A stretch of DNA of 64,000 nt, from positions 157,029 to 221,028 of the forward strand of contig PBFW01000009.1 of assembly GCA_002719955.1 (NCBI GenBank), given 5' to 3'. The notes under the pieces were generated by a model. The model ran no database searches and was not told where the DNA came from. It worked only from the letters and a program-made list of their open reading frames with translations. The DNA comes from Deltaproteobacteria bacterium. GTDB lineage: Bacteria; Myxococcota_A; UBA9160; UBA4427. Below are positions 1 through 9,020 of this stretch, in pieces. How positions within the stretch are numbered: position 1 is the first letter of the stretch; each line of letters opens with the position of its first letter. Both the position numbers and the translations under genes were made by a program.

Positions 1-187
1 AGTCGGCCTGGGTGATGTCGCCGACGATCACGTCTTTCTCGGGGATTCCGATGCCCAGCGGGTCGAAGGTCTGGCGGACCTTTTCGGCGCTGCGAACGAG
101 GAGGCGAACCGAGTGGCCCTCGGTGAGATAGCGGCGAACGGTATGGGAGCCTGCGAGGCCGGTGCCGCCGGTCATCATCACGCGCAT
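1..187 (-). CDS. NAD(P)-dependent epimerase/dehydratase family protein, N-terminal part (runs off the window)
   Basis: The minus strand starts with ATG at 187 and stays open to the window edge, giving 62 residues. It begins MRVMMTGGTGLAGSHTVRR, a textbook Rossmann nucleotide-binding start (GGTGLAG) of extended SDR epimerases and nucleoside-diphosphate-sugar dehydratases. A second strand (HSVRLLVRS) and a VGDI segment fit the usual position of the adenine-binding aspartate. Only the cofactor-binding end is visible, so substrate is unknown. An atypical SDR of the NmrA or dihydroflavonol-reductase type is equally possible. Confidence 0.85.
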   Translation of the reverse strand, partial: MRVMMTGGTGLAGSHTVRRYLTEGHSVRLLVRSAEKVRQTFDPLGIGIPEKDVIVGDITQAD

Positions 188-329
188 CGTCTCACTCGCC
201 GCCTTCCTGGCCGGGCTGCCAGCACCCAGTCGAACGCGCGAATCCTAACTCGGCGGCCCTTCGCCGGGGAACCGATGGGGGCATAAGAGGCACACTCGGA
301 GAGCGCCAGCGTCCAATCGGAGAGAATCG

Positions 330-512
330 ATGAAATGGCTTTCCAAGCGTGTGCCGGGTTTGCGGAAGGGCTTCGCCGTCTTCTGGACCCTTGAGTTCGT
401 GGCCCCCGCGGTCTTTGCTGCGGCGGTCTTCGGCGGCTGCGGCCCCTTCGATCCGATTCCGGGTGGCGAACGCTCCGGTCCGGTCGGAGCGGTGGAGGTC
501 GACGACCGGTAG
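330..512 (+). CDS. Small hydrophobic protein, possible truncated remnant
   Basis: This 60-residue frame starts at ATG 330, preceded by GGAGAGAATCG, which could serve as ribosome binding site. It has a basic N-terminus (MKWLSKRVPGLRKG), one hydrophobic segment (about residues 15-36) ending FGGC, and then a polar tail with GPFDPIPGG and SGPVG. That tail resembles the segment just after the first membrane helix of some larger proteobacterial membrane proteins (recollection, not a search), and here the frame stops at TAG soon after. It may be a small lipoprotein or the 5' stub of a decayed gene; it could also be chance. Confidence 0.4.
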   Translation: MKWLSKRVPGLRKGFAVFWTLEFVAPAVFAAAVFGGCGPFDPIPGGERSGPVGAVEVDDR

Positions 513-570
513 GCAACCGATCGCAATCGCTGCGCGACTCAGACCCCGATTCCGGACGCAGCGAGGCGAG

Positions 571-1251
571 CTAGCTCGGATCGCTGCCCTTCGACTTGGC
601 GAGTGCATCCTCGAGGACCGAGAGCTTCGGCCGAATGAAGATTCCCTCGGCCTCGGAGCAGAGACGATCGTGCGCTCCTTCTCCCGCGTGCATCTCGCCC
701 TTGATGAAGATCTTCACGCCCTCCACACGGTCGACCCAGCTGCGCATACGGATCGGCTGACCCAATGGAGTGATCGAGCGGTAGACGACCTTGAGCGTGC
801 CCGTGAGCCCCCCGGTGTCGAGGATCGCGCCGATGCTGCCCAGCAATTCGTCGAAGACGAGCGCGATCACACCGCCATGGACCGCGGTCGGGGGGCCATT
901 ATATTGCGCGTCGAAGGTGTGGACGGCTCGCATCTCCCGGCCGACGACCTCGAAATGGACGGGCGGCGCGATCGGGTTCAGCGGGCCGATGATCGGGCTG
1001 TAGGGGAAGAACTCGACCGGGTTATCGGTGTCGCGATCGTGATCGATTCCCTCACGCAGCACGAGTCGACGCTGGGCGTAGGGGCCGGGGTGGTCATGGG
1101 GCGCGAGTCGAGCTGCGAGGGCTCGGGTTTCACGCTCGACCTCTTTGAGTAGTTCGGCTGGAGCCTGCGTCTTGCGCAGATGCGAGATCAGTTGGCGAAG
1201 CGAGGCAGCCGCGCCCGCCAGCGCGTCGTAGTCGGGTTCTTCGGCACTCAT
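571..1251 (-). CDS. PaaI/THEM4-type hotdog acyl-CoA thioesterase
   Basis: The 226-residue product hydrolyses, by family, acyl-CoA thioesters in the cytoplasm. The hotdog core is visible in the second half: HGGVIALVFDELLG (about residues 126-139) is the HGG motif that starts the central helix, followed by beta strands LTGTLKVVYRSITPLG and RVEGVKIFIKGEMHAG. The first about 60 residues are helical and charged. The start MSAEEPDY at 1251 lies just upstream of the motif region at the usual distance. Neighbouring acyl-CoA dehydrogenases suggest a role in CoA-ester turnover (inference). The exact substrate cannot be told. Confidence 0.85.
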   Translation of the reverse strand: MSAEEPDYDALAGAAASLRQLISHLRKTQAPAELLKEVERETRALAARLAPHDHPGPYAQRRLVLREGIDHDRDTDNPVEFFPYSPIIGPLNPIAPPVHFEVVGREMRAVHTFDAQYNGPPTAVHGGVIALVFDELLGSIGAILDTGGLTGTLKVVYRSITPLGQPIRMRSWVDRVEGVKIFIKGEMHAGEGAHDRLCSEAEGIFIRPKLSVLEDALAKSKGSDPS

Positions 1252-1303
1252 TTTGATTCGTTATGCAGGCCGGGATTTCTGGGGCACTCGAGGGTTGGGT
1301 GAC

Positions 1304-2182
1304 TCAAGCGTCGAGTCCGAGAACCCTGAGCGCATTCTCGCGCAGGAATTTCGGCCAGACGTGGTCACGGAAACCGACCATCGGCATATCCGTCATGATT
1401 CGCTCGAGCGAGAGGCCCATCGGGAAATAGCCCGCGTAGAGGATCTTGTCCGCACCGCGCGTGTTGGCGTATTGGATGATCTCCTCGGGGTAGTATCTGG
1501 GTGCAAAAGCCGAGGTCGAGTAATAGAGGTTCGGCCATTTGAGCATCAGCTTCATGGCGAGCTTCTGCCACGGCTCGCAGCCGTGGCGAGTGACGAAGAC
1601 GAGCTCCGGGAAGTCGTAGAGGACGCGGTCGATCCGCTCGACCTTCTGACAATCCATCGGCAGACGCGGTCCAGGTACACCCGCGCAGACGAAGATCGGC
1701 GTGCCGAGCTCCACACATTTGGCGTAGATCGGGTAGAACTTCGCGTCGTCGATGGCGACCTGCGGGTTGCAGCCGGCGGGAAAGGCGCCGAAGCCGCGCA
1801 CGCCGAATTCCTCGTAGTCCCGCACCATCTGGCGAATGCCCTCCATTCCGTCGTTGGGGTCGACGCTACCGGAGGGGATGAAGCGATCGGGATGGTCCTT
1901 GAGAGCCCGGGCGGAAACTTCGTCGCCGACGCCGATCAATCCGCGTTCGACGCCGAAGCGGTCCATCTCGTGGAGGGTGAGTTCGATCGGGTTCTCGCTG
2001 CCGTAGAGTTCTTTCGGGACATTCTTGAACATGTACTCGACCGGGAAATCGTGGCCATCGCGGGACTCGCTGTCCCGCAGCTGCTGCCGGATGAACTCGT
2101 ATTGGGAGAAATCGCTGGCGGGGAATCCGATCAGGCAGTCGATGATTCCGGCGCCGCCGATGAGGTCGCTGGCTGTCGCCAT
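1304..2182 (-). CDS. Amidohydrolase-2-like TIM-barrel protein with most metal ligands missing
   Basis: The preferred start is ATG 2182 (292 residues), preceded by GAAGGAAAGC; an open frame extends to 2389 but its extra residues look non-coding. The fold is recognisable: strand 1 IIDCLIGFP, then VERGLIGVGDE, a barrel strand PIFVCAGVPG, strand FVTRHGCEPW, and the C-terminal ENALRVLGL typical of amidohydrolase-2 proteins. However the HxH of strand 1 is replaced by CLI, the strand-5 His by Cys (FVCAG) and the strand-8 Asp of the usual GSD motif by YAGYFP; only the strand-6 His remains. It sits head to head with the acyl-CoA dehydrogenase pair. It may be a non-metal or non-catalytic paralog. Confidence 0.8.
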   Translation of the reverse strand: MATASDLIGGAGIIDCLIGFPASDFSQYEFIRQQLRDSESRDGHDFPVEYMFKNVPKELYGSENPIELTLHEMDRFGVERGLIGVGDEVSARALKDHPDRFIPSGSVDPNDGMEGIRQMVRDYEEFGVRGFGAFPAGCNPQVAIDDAKFYPIYAKCVELGTPIFVCAGVPGPRLPMDCQKVERIDRVLYDFPELVFVTRHGCEPWQKLAMKLMLKWPNLYYSTSAFAPRYYPEEIIQYANTRGADKILYAGYFPMGLSLERIMTDMPMVGFRDHVWPKFLRENALRVLGLDA

Positions 2183-2466
2183 TATAAGCTTTCCTTCGTT
2201 CGCGTCCCGTGCCGATGAGGCGGCCGCCGGGTCGTTCATCATAACGCGCTCCGGGGCGAAAAAGGTGAGACCGGCCGCTGCGGGTCGGGGTGGGGACAAC
2301 GCCGGCGTGGGCTCCGAAGCGATCGAGGTGTCCCGGCGGGCCTTTCCCGAGGGCCCTTGGCCGGGTCTCGAACGACGCTTGCTCACCATCGGGCCCGGGG
2401 GACCTGGGACTGGCGCATCGGCGATCCTTCGTGGATCCTCCAGCCCCCTGCTGGAGAGTTCTCACC

Positions 2467-3672
2467 ATGTACATCGGATACGACGAAGACCAGGAGGCGC
2501 TGCGCCACGAGCTGCGCGCCTATTACGACGAATTGCTGACGGATGAGATCCGCGCCGAGCTGGCGCGCGAACACGGGGTCGGGCCGCGCACCCGCGAGAT
2601 CGCTCGCCAGATGGCCAAGGACGGCTGGCTCGGGATCGGATGGCCAAAGGAATATGGCGGCCAGGGGCGTTCGGAGATCGAGCAGTTTGTCTTCTTCGAC
2701 GAGTCGATGCGCGCGCGCGCGCCGGTTCCGATGCTGACGGTCAACACCGTTGGTCCGACGATCATGAAGAACGGCAACGACGAGCAGCGAAAGCGGTTCC
2801 TGCCCAAGATCCTCGCCGGTGAGATCCATTTCTGCATCGGCTACAGCGAGCCCGGTGCCGGGACCGATCTGGCCTCGTTGCAGACGCGCGCAGATCCGGC
2901 ACCCGATGGCAGCGGCGATTTCATCATCAATGGCCAGAAACTCTGGACCAGCCTCGCGAGCGATGCAGATTATTGTTGGTTGGCTGTCAGGACGGATCAG
3001 GACGCCCCCAAGCACGGGGGGCTCTCGATGTTCCTGGTCGATATGAAGTCGCCAGGGATTCGGGTCGACCCGCTGGAGTTGCTCTCGGCACATGATATCA
3101 ATGCCGTTTTCTTCGACGATGTGCGCGTGCCGAAGGAAAACCTCGTGGGGGGCCTGAACAAGGGTTGGAAGCTGATCACGAACCAGCTGAATCACGAGCG
3201 TGTGACCGTATGCGCTCCGGGAATGATCGAAGGCGCCTATGAGTCGGTCGTCGAGTGGGCGCGCGAGACGCGGCGCGCCGACGGTCGTCGCGTGATCGAT
3301 GACGAATGGGTACAGGTCAACCTGGCCAAGGTGAAGGCCGGCATCCACGCGCTTCGACTGATGAACTGGAAGGTCGCCTGGACGGCGACGGAGGGGATGA
3401 AGCTGAACCCCGCCGACGCCTCCACGATCAAGGTCTTCGGAACCGAGTTCTTCCTCGACGCGCTGCGGCTCCTGATGGAGGTGATGGGTCAGCGCGGCTA
3501 TTTGCGGCCGGAATCCGACGGAAGCGATGCGGGGCAGGAGGTCGCCGGCGGCGCCGCGGAGACCCTCTTTCGGAGCCTTCTGATCCTGACCTACGGCGGT
3601 GGCACCAACGAAATCCAACGCGATCTGATCGGGCTCTTCGGCCTGGGACTCCCTCGCGTCCCGCGGATGTAA
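2467..3672 (+). CDS. Acyl-CoA dehydrogenase, subunit 1 of a pair
   Basis: A 401-residue FAD enzyme that by family introduces an alpha-beta double bond into acyl-CoA. ATG 2467 follows GGAGAGTTCTCACC. The N-terminal helical domain contains GWPKEYGGQG, the central beta domain the FAD/substrate motif YSEPGAGTDLASL (about residues 130-142) and GQKLWTS, and the C-terminal domain ends with YGGGTNEIQRDLIG. The residue before GT in that last motif, Glu in medium-chain enzymes, is Gly. A glutamate in the helix G region (GMIEGAYESVVEW) might serve as base, as in isovaleryl-CoA and FadE-type enzymes. Eleven bases separate it from the next dehydrogenase gene, so a heteromeric FadE pair is likely. Confidence 0.93.
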   Translation: MYIGYDEDQEALRHELRAYYDELLTDEIRAELAREHGVGPRTREIARQMAKDGWLGIGWPKEYGGQGRSEIEQFVFFDESMRARAPVPMLTVNTVGPTIMKNGNDEQRKRFLPKILAGEIHFCIGYSEPGAGTDLASLQTRADPAPDGSGDFIINGQKLWTSLASDADYCWLAVRTDQDAPKHGGLSMFLVDMKSPGIRVDPLELLSAHDINAVFFDDVRVPKENLVGGLNKGWKLITNQLNHERVTVCAPGMIEGAYESVVEWARETRRADGRRVIDDEWVQVNLAKVKAGIHALRLMNWKVAWTATEGMKLNPADASTIKVFGTEFFLDALRLLMEVMGQRGYLRPESDGSDAGQEVAGGAAETLFRSLLILTYGGGTNEIQRDLIGLFGLGLPRVPRM

Positions 3673-3683
3673 GGAAAGAAGAA

Positions 3684-4805
3684 ATGAATTTCTCCTACAG
3701 CGAAGAACAGCAGGCAATCTTCGACCTGGCTTCCCAGATTCTCAAAGACGGCACCCCCCAGGAGCGTCTTCTCGAGCTCGAGCGTGCCGAGGGTCCACGC
3801 TTCGACCCCGATCTCTGGGCCCGCCTCGGCCAGGCGGGCCTGCTCGCGATCGCGGTTCCCGAGCCATACGATGGTGGCGGGCTCGGCTTCGTCGAAGTCG
3901 CCGGCGTGATCGAGAGCATCGGTTGCACGACCGCACCCGTCCCCTATTTCGAAACCGTCGTATTGGGCGGCCTCGCGATCGCCGAGTTCGGGAGCGAGGA
4001 TCAGAAGCGGGCGATCCTTCCGGACCTGGCCGCGGGGGAGCGCATCCTGACCGCCGCCCTCGTCGAACCCGAGGGCGAGATCGAGCTGCCCGGCGTGCGC
4101 GCGATCGGCAAGGAGGGCGGCTGGCAGCTCGACGGCGTGAAATCCTATGTGCCCTATGCGGAGGTGGCGGACCAGATCCTGGTCTCGGCGATGACCGACG
4201 AGGGCCCCGCAGTGTTCATCGTGGACGGGAAGGCCGCGGGCGTGCGTCTCGAAGCGCTCGCGACGACGAGCCAAATGCCCGAATCGAGGATGACGCTCAC
4301 GGGCGTGCGTCTCGAGCCGGGGGCCCTGCTGGGCGCCCTCGACCAGGGGCGCGAGATCATCGAGTGGATCGATCTGCGCGCGAACGCCGCGCTCTGCAGC
4401 CTGATGCTCGGCTGCTGTGACGCCGCGCTCGAGATGACGGCTGAATATTCGAAGACGCGCAAGCAATTCGATCAGCCGATCGCGATGTTCCAATCCGTTT
4501 CCCATCGCCAGGCGGACGCCTATATCGATACCCAGGCCGTTCGCCTCTCCGCCCTCGAGGTCGCCTGGTTGATCGCGGTGGGTCGCTCCGCGGAGGAAGA
4601 GGTCGCGATCGCGAAACATCTCGCGGCGGACGCGGGCTATCGCGTCACGTTGGCGGCCCAGCATATTCACGGCGGGATTGGCGTCGATCGCGAGTACCCC
4701 GTCCATCGCTACTACGTCTACGCGCGACACCTGGAGCTGGTCCTGGGCGGATCGACACATCATTTGCGGAAGCTCGGAAAGCTGATCGCGAATGCGGCCG
4801 CTTAG
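3684..4805 (+). CDS. Acyl-CoA dehydrogenase, subunit 2 of a pair
   Basis: The 373-residue product starts MNFSYSEEQQAIFDL at ATG 3684 behind GGAAAGAAGAA, 11 bases after the first dehydrogenase. Recognisable parts are VPEPYDGGGLGFVE (N-terminal domain), the central beta domain with DGVKSYVPYA, and the C-terminal motifs KQFDQPIAMFQSVSH and QHIHGGIGVDREYPVHRYY, ending LGGSTHHLRKLG. The FAD motif region of the middle domain (usually EPxxGSD) is degenerate (ALVEPEGEIELPG), a common trait of the non-catalytic or FAD-sharing partner in alpha2beta2 FadE complexes such as mycobacterial ChsE4-ChsE5. The substrate is unknown; sterol side chains or branched acids are possible. Confidence 0.92.
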   Translation: MNFSYSEEQQAIFDLASQILKDGTPQERLLELERAEGPRFDPDLWARLGQAGLLAIAVPEPYDGGGLGFVEVAGVIESIGCTTAPVPYFETVVLGGLAIAEFGSEDQKRAILPDLAAGERILTAALVEPEGEIELPGVRAIGKEGGWQLDGVKSYVPYAEVADQILVSAMTDEGPAVFIVDGKAAGVRLEALATTSQMPESRMTLTGVRLEPGALLGALDQGREIIEWIDLRANAALCSLMLGCCDAALEMTAEYSKTRKQFDQPIAMFQSVSHRQADAYIDTQAVRLSALEVAWLIAVGRSAEEEVAIAKHLAADAGYRVTLAAQHIHGGIGVDREYPVHRYYVYARHLELVLGGSTHHLRKLGKLIANAAA

Positions 4806-4934
4806 GCGCGTCCTCGGTCTGGTGCCCTGCGATGTGCACCGGGGAGACGACCCCCGCGAGCGGTTAGAGGTCTACGAGCCGTTCTTTTGCCCACTCGCGC
4901 GCCTGGCCGTCCTGCTCCGAACAGCCTCGTCCGC

Positions 4935-7205
4935 TTAGCGGGCTGGCACGATGCTCACCGGGATCGCGCTCATGCGTGGAATCCCGGTATGGGGATCGAA
5001 GTCTGACTCGTTGTCGATCAACCTGCCGGTATTGCTTCCGATCTCGCGCACCTCGTCGTCGCGTTTAGGCACGTCTCCGAAACAATGTGCCATGGAGACG
5101 ATCCCGCGACGGAGTTCCGGGGCCGCTTCTACGACGCCGAGAATCGAGGCATGAGACGAGGTGATTTCCACGAGGTCGCCGTGCCTGAGGCCTAGCATTG
5201 CGAGATCGTCGGGATGTAGGAAGGCGGGGTTATAGCCTCTGCGGCCATTCAATTTGGCGATGTCGCGACCGCTCGAGTTGTAGGCGTTCGGCAGGCGGCG
5301 CGAGATCAGCTGGAAGGGGAAGGCGGCGGCGGCCGGGTCGCCGGGCTGCTGGGCATGGAATGGCTCGGCGAGAATCTCCCGGAGCTCGGCCAGCATATCC
5401 GGATTCCCGATCTCGAGTCGATCGGCGCAGTCTGGATCTCCCGGGCCGACGCGGATTTCCTCGTCGTCGTAGATCTTTCCATGACGGTGTTTTCGGATCT
5501 CGTCGAGGGGGATTCGCGAAGCGTTCAGCAGGCCGTCGAGCACCGATTCGGTCGAGGGTCTCTCCTGCATGTCGAGTTCGACGAGCTCGCGTCGCTCGCG
5601 CAGCACGCCGGATTCGGGCCGAATCGGATAGAGCTTGAGCTCGAACCCCATCCGCTGCGCGAGCCCGTAGAAGAATTCCCATTCTTCGATCACGTCCGAG
5701 CCCTCGGGCGGATCGACGATCGCGGGGGTGTATTGGGCGTAGGGCTCGGGATAGCCGTGTCCGACATAGGTCTGCTCGATGGCTTCGCTCGAGAGCGAAA
5801 CGCCGGGGACCTCGAGGGAGAGCTTCGGTGCGACGACATAGTCGGCGAATTTCGAGGTGGCGGACATCTTCATGTCGAGCGTGACGAGGAGATCGAGATT
5901 CTCGATGGCGCGGATCGCCTTCAGTTGGTCGGGCCAGGCGGCGATCGGGTTGCTTCCGAGACAGACGAGGACGCGGATCCGCCCCCCGCCCTCGTAGAGG
6001 ATCTCGTCCGAGAGGGCGCCGGTGGGCAGGCCCGCGGCCGAATTGGGCAGGTCGCGCGAGCGCAGCGATTCGCCGCGGCCCCAGCCGGGTCGTGGGGGCG
6101 AGGCCTGGGCAAGGGGCGTCGCCCGGGGCAGCAATGCGCCCGGATTCGGCACGGGTTCCCCCTCCCGTCGCCAACGACCGCACACGCTGTTGAGCGCGAG
6201 CAGCAGGTATTCAGTCAGGTTTCCGCGCGGCGCCATATTCGGTCCGGTGCCGGCGACGGCGCAGCCGCGAAGGGCGGTGACGTCGGTCTGCGCTGTGCGG
6301 CCATCGCCGGCGAAGGCACGCGCGGCGAGCTCGATCTCTTCGCTCGTGAGCCCAGCGCGCTCCGCGGCGTAGGCGGGCGTGAAGTCCGCGACGATCTCGG
6401 CGAGCTCGGCGAAGCCCGAAACATGGGCCTCACAGAATTCCGCGTCGTAGCGTTCTTCGCGCAGGATCACGTGCAACATGGCGGCGAGGATCGGCGGGTC
6501 CTCACCGGCGCGCGGCTGCAGATAGATGTCGGCGAAACGAGCGACCTCGGTCTTGCGGGGATCGATGACGATCAATTTCAGGCCGCGTTTCTTCGCGTCG
6601 CGCAGGCGCTTGCTCGGATTCGAGGGTGGGATGCCGCCGGACATGGAGATGAGGGGATTGTTGCCCACCAGCATCCAGACATCCGATTCGTCGAAGGCGT
6701 GGGAGCCGCCGAGCCAGCGGCCGTGGATCGAGTTGGAAACGTGTTTGCCCGGTTGGTCGATCGCGCTCGAGGTGAAGACCATCTTCGACCCGAGGCCGAG
6801 CATCCATCCGATGCCCGCCGGAATCGAAGGGGCGTGGGGACCGGAGTAGGTCCCGGGATAGAGCGCGACGGAGCGGGGTCCGTGCTCCGCCACGATCTGC
6901 CCGATCCTCTGGCCGATCTCGTCCATCGCCGCTTCACTCGAGATCGCGGTGTAATGCCCGTCCGGCTGGCGCTTTTGGGAATGCAGCAGGCGATCGGCGT
7001 GCGCGTGCTGCTCGGGAAGCGACCGACCCTTTGCGCAGGTGAAGCCGAAATAGGCGGGATTCTCTTCGTCGCCGATGACCCGAACGGGTCGACCCTGGTC
7101 GACGTCGACGAGGATTCCACAATTCGCATGACAGAAACGACAGATCGAGGGATGACGGGAAGGAGAAGCGGGTGACGCGTCTGGCGAGGGCGTTTCGGGT
7201 GACAT
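4935..7205 (-). CDS. Molybdopterin oxidoreductase, DMSO-reductase family (formate dehydrogenase-like)
   Basis: The 756-residue product begins with a [4Fe-4S] motif C22-x2-C25-x3-C29-x27-C57 (ICRFCHANC, then GFTCAKG), followed by the bis-MGD-binding domains: VALYPGTYSGPH, DVWMLVGNNP, VIDPRKTEVARFADIYLQPRAGED, and the C-terminal domain with LISRRLPNAYNSSGRDIAKL, LHPDDLAMLGLRHGDLVEI and a last motif near SNTGRLIDNESDFDPHTG. No twin-arginine signal is seen, so a cytoplasmic location is likely. A low-complexity insert rich in Pro, Arg and Gly lies near residue 360. The absence of electron-transfer or membrane subunit genes nearby suggests a soluble enzyme; formate oxidation, hydroxylation or hydration cannot be separated. 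Confidence 0.9.
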   Translation of the reverse strand: MSPETPSPDASPASPSRHPSICRFCHANCGILVDVDQGRPVRVIGDEENPAYFGFTCAKGRSLPEQHAHADRLLHSQKRQPDGHYTAISSEAAMDEIGQRIGQIVAEHGPRSVALYPGTYSGPHAPSIPAGIGWMLGLGSKMVFTSSAIDQPGKHVSNSIHGRWLGGSHAFDESDVWMLVGNNPLISMSGGIPPSNPSKRLRDAKKRGLKLIVIDPRKTEVARFADIYLQPRAGEDPPILAAMLHVILREERYDAEFCEAHVSGFAELAEIVADFTPAYAAERAGLTSEEIELAARAFAGDGRTAQTDVTALRGCAVAGTGPNMAPRGNLTEYLLLALNSVCGRWRREGEPVPNPGALLPRATPLAQASPPRPGWGRGESLRSRDLPNSAAGLPTGALSDEILYEGGGRIRVLVCLGSNPIAAWPDQLKAIRAIENLDLLVTLDMKMSATSKFADYVVAPKLSLEVPGVSLSSEAIEQTYVGHGYPEPYAQYTPAIVDPPEGSDVIEEWEFFYGLAQRMGFELKLYPIRPESGVLRERRELVELDMQERPSTESVLDGLLNASRIPLDEIRKHRHGKIYDDEEIRVGPGDPDCADRLEIGNPDMLAELREILAEPFHAQQPGDPAAAAFPFQLISRRLPNAYNSSGRDIAKLNGRRGYNPAFLHPDDLAMLGLRHGDLVEITSSHASILGVVEAAPELRRGIVSMAHCFGDVPKRDDEVREIGSNTGRLIDNESDFDPHTGIPRMSAIPVSIVPAR

Positions 7206-7271
7206 CGCATGATTCTATCATGCGGCGTTCAGATGGTGGGCTGTGCGTGGATGAGCGCCAGAGGAGACGAG

Positions 7272-8135
7272 ATGCATGAATTCGAGGGCCGAACGGCGGT
7301 CATTACGGGTGGGGCGAGCGGGATGGGCTTCGCGATGGCGGAGTCCTTCGCAGGCGTTGGAATGAATATCGTCCTGGCCGATGTCGAGGCGGGCGCGCTC
7401 AAGCAGGCGGCGGAGAAGATCGATGCGCTCGGGGTGACGGCGGTTGCGGTGCAGACCGATGTCTCGGATGAAGCGGAAATGGATCATCTCTGCGAGGTCG
7501 TGCGCGAGCGGTTCGGGGCTCCGGAAATCCTTTGTCTCAATGCGGGCGTCGGCGGCGGTGGGGGCCCAACGGATCTGCTCACGACCCGGGATTGGAAATG
7601 GGCGGTCGACGTGAACCTCTACGGGATCATCCACGGGTTGCGGGTCTTCCTCGGCGATATGCGGAAGCGAAACAGGGGCCATATCGTCGTGACGGCTTCT
7701 GTGGCGGGTCTGACGAGCTTTCCCGGTTCACTCCCCTATAACGCCACCAAACACGCGGCGGTGTCGGTCGCGGAGGGACTCTTCAGCGAGTTGGCCGAGG
7801 CGGGCTCCGAGTTGGCGGTGCATTGTCTGTGCCCGGGTGTCGTCTCGACGAATATCCACACCTCCGAGCGAAATCGACCCAAGGAATTGCAAAATCCGCC
7901 GGGTGAGGAGGCGTCGCGAAGCGAGGAATTCGCGGGCTTCATGGAGCATCTCTACGAGAGCGTCTCGAAGCCTGGGCAGGTGGCTGAACTCGTCTTGCAG
8001 GCGATCGTGGATCGTCGTTTCTGGATCCAGACCGACGCTTATTACCGCGAAGCGATTGCGGCGCGCCATCGCTCGATCGAGAACGACACCGACCCGCCGG
8101 CCCGGGGCTCCATCATTTCGGTCTATTCGAGCTGA
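7272..8135 (+). CDS. Short-chain dehydrogenase/reductase (classical SDR)
   Basis: A 287-residue NAD(P)-dependent oxidoreductase. ATG 7272 follows GAGGAGACGAG; an in-frame upstream ATG at 7209 is less likely. The cofactor motif TGGASGMGFAMAE is at residues 10-22, NAG (LCLNAGVGG) follows, and the catalytic Ser-Tyr-Lys set is in VVTASVAGL and YNATKHAAV. The C-terminal part carries LCPGVVSTNI. It is divergently arranged to the molybdopterin oxidoreductase with only 66 bases between start codons, so the two may share a control region (inference). Confidence 0.92.
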   Translation: MHEFEGRTAVITGGASGMGFAMAESFAGVGMNIVLADVEAGALKQAAEKIDALGVTAVAVQTDVSDEAEMDHLCEVVRERFGAPEILCLNAGVGGGGGPTDLLTTRDWKWAVDVNLYGIIHGLRVFLGDMRKRNRGHIVVTASVAGLTSFPGSLPYNATKHAAVSVAEGLFSELAEAGSELAVHCLCPGVVSTNIHTSERNRPKELQNPPGEEASRSEEFAGFMEHLYESVSKPGQVAELVLQAIVDRRFWIQTDAYYREAIAARHRSIENDTDPPARGSIISVYSS

Positions 8136-8171
8136 CGCCTGATGCGTGGCCCGACGAGAGACGACTCCTAG

Positions 8172-9020
8172 TCACCAGTCGACGTGGACGCCGTTTCGCT
8201 TCAGGAAATCTTGGATCAGCCATTGGCTGATGCTGATGCGGCCCGGAAAGAAATGCGGCATCTCGCTCGCCTTGAACCAGTCGGCCGCGACGATCTCCTC
8301 GCCGTCGATCTGGATCTCGCCGGATTCGTAGACGGCGCGAAAGCCGAGCATGAGCGAGTTCGGGAAGGGCCAGGCCTGACTCGAGAAATATTCGACTTCG
8401 TTCACGGTGATCGCGGTCTCCTCGAAGACTTCGCGCCGGACCGCGTCCTCGGCGCTCTCTCCCGGTTCGACGAAGCCGGCGAGCACGCTCATGATGCCCT
8501 CCGGAAAATGCGGTGATCGCGCGAGCAGGATTTCGTCGCCCCGCTCGACGGAGACGATCATGGCGGGGGCGAGCCGTGGATACATCGGAATCTTGCAGCT
8601 CGGGCAGGCGCGTGAGCGATCGGTTTCCGAGAGCACTGTCGGCTCCGCGCAGCCGCCGCAGAATTGATGGGTCTTGTCCCACTCGACGATCTGGACTGCG
8701 CGGCCGGCGATCGCATGCGTGTGCTCGTCCAGGGAGGCGAAGAGCATGTGGAGGTTCGCGAATTTGAGTGCGCCGCCCTCCTTGGCGTCGTCCGGGAGCT
8801 CGACCGAGTAACAATGACGTCCGTCGAGGGCGCCCAGGTATTGGCGGCGAACGGCTTCGAACCCGTGACGGTCGATCGTGGCGACGTCGGGGAGGGTGAG
8901 CTCCTCGGTGACGAGCAGATCGCGCCCGCGGAAGGCGAAGAGCATCGGCTCCTCACCGGGGTCTTCTGGGGATCTGTGATGGGGGACGAAGCGGAAGGGC
9001 GACTCGGGGGATTTGCTCAT
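8172..9020 (-). CDS. nudC: NudC-type NAD(H) pyrophosphatase / decapping Nudix hydrolase
   Basis: A 282-residue cytoplasmic Nudix enzyme expected to split NADH to NMNH and AMP and to remove NAD caps from RNA. It shows the complete NudC layout: N-terminal domain, a zinc ribbon CGGC and CPSC, the Nudix box GFVEPGESAEDAVRREVFEE, and the family-specific SQAWPFPNSLMLGF (SQPWPFPxS in the reference family). The Nudix box ends EETAI, so the usual Gly of EExGU is Ala; this is a tolerated change. It starts at ATG 9020 and is convergent with the SDR. Confidence 0.92.
   Translation of the reverse strand: MSKSPESPFRFVPHHRSPEDPGEEPMLFAFRGRDLLVTEELTLPDVATIDRHGFEAVRRQYLGALDGRHCYSVELPDDAKEGGALKFANLHMLFASLDEHTHAIAGRAVQIVEWDKTHQFCGGCAEPTVLSETDRSRACPSCKIPMYPRLAPAMIVSVERGDEILLARSPHFPEGIMSVLAGFVEPGESAEDAVRREVFEETAITVNEVEYFSSQAWPFPNSLMLGFRAVYESGEIQIDGEEIVAADWFKASEMPHFFPGRISISQWLIQDFLKRNGVHVDW

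Noticed and set aside
1253-2218. Plus-strand frame opposite the amidohydrolase
   Set aside because: Antisense shadow; the minus-strand reading has a clear fold and ribosome-binding site.
5355-7175. Long plus-strand open frame opposite the molybdopterin oxidoreductase
   Set aside because: Shadow of the genuine minus-strand gene; composition is Arg/Gly/Asp biased without domains.
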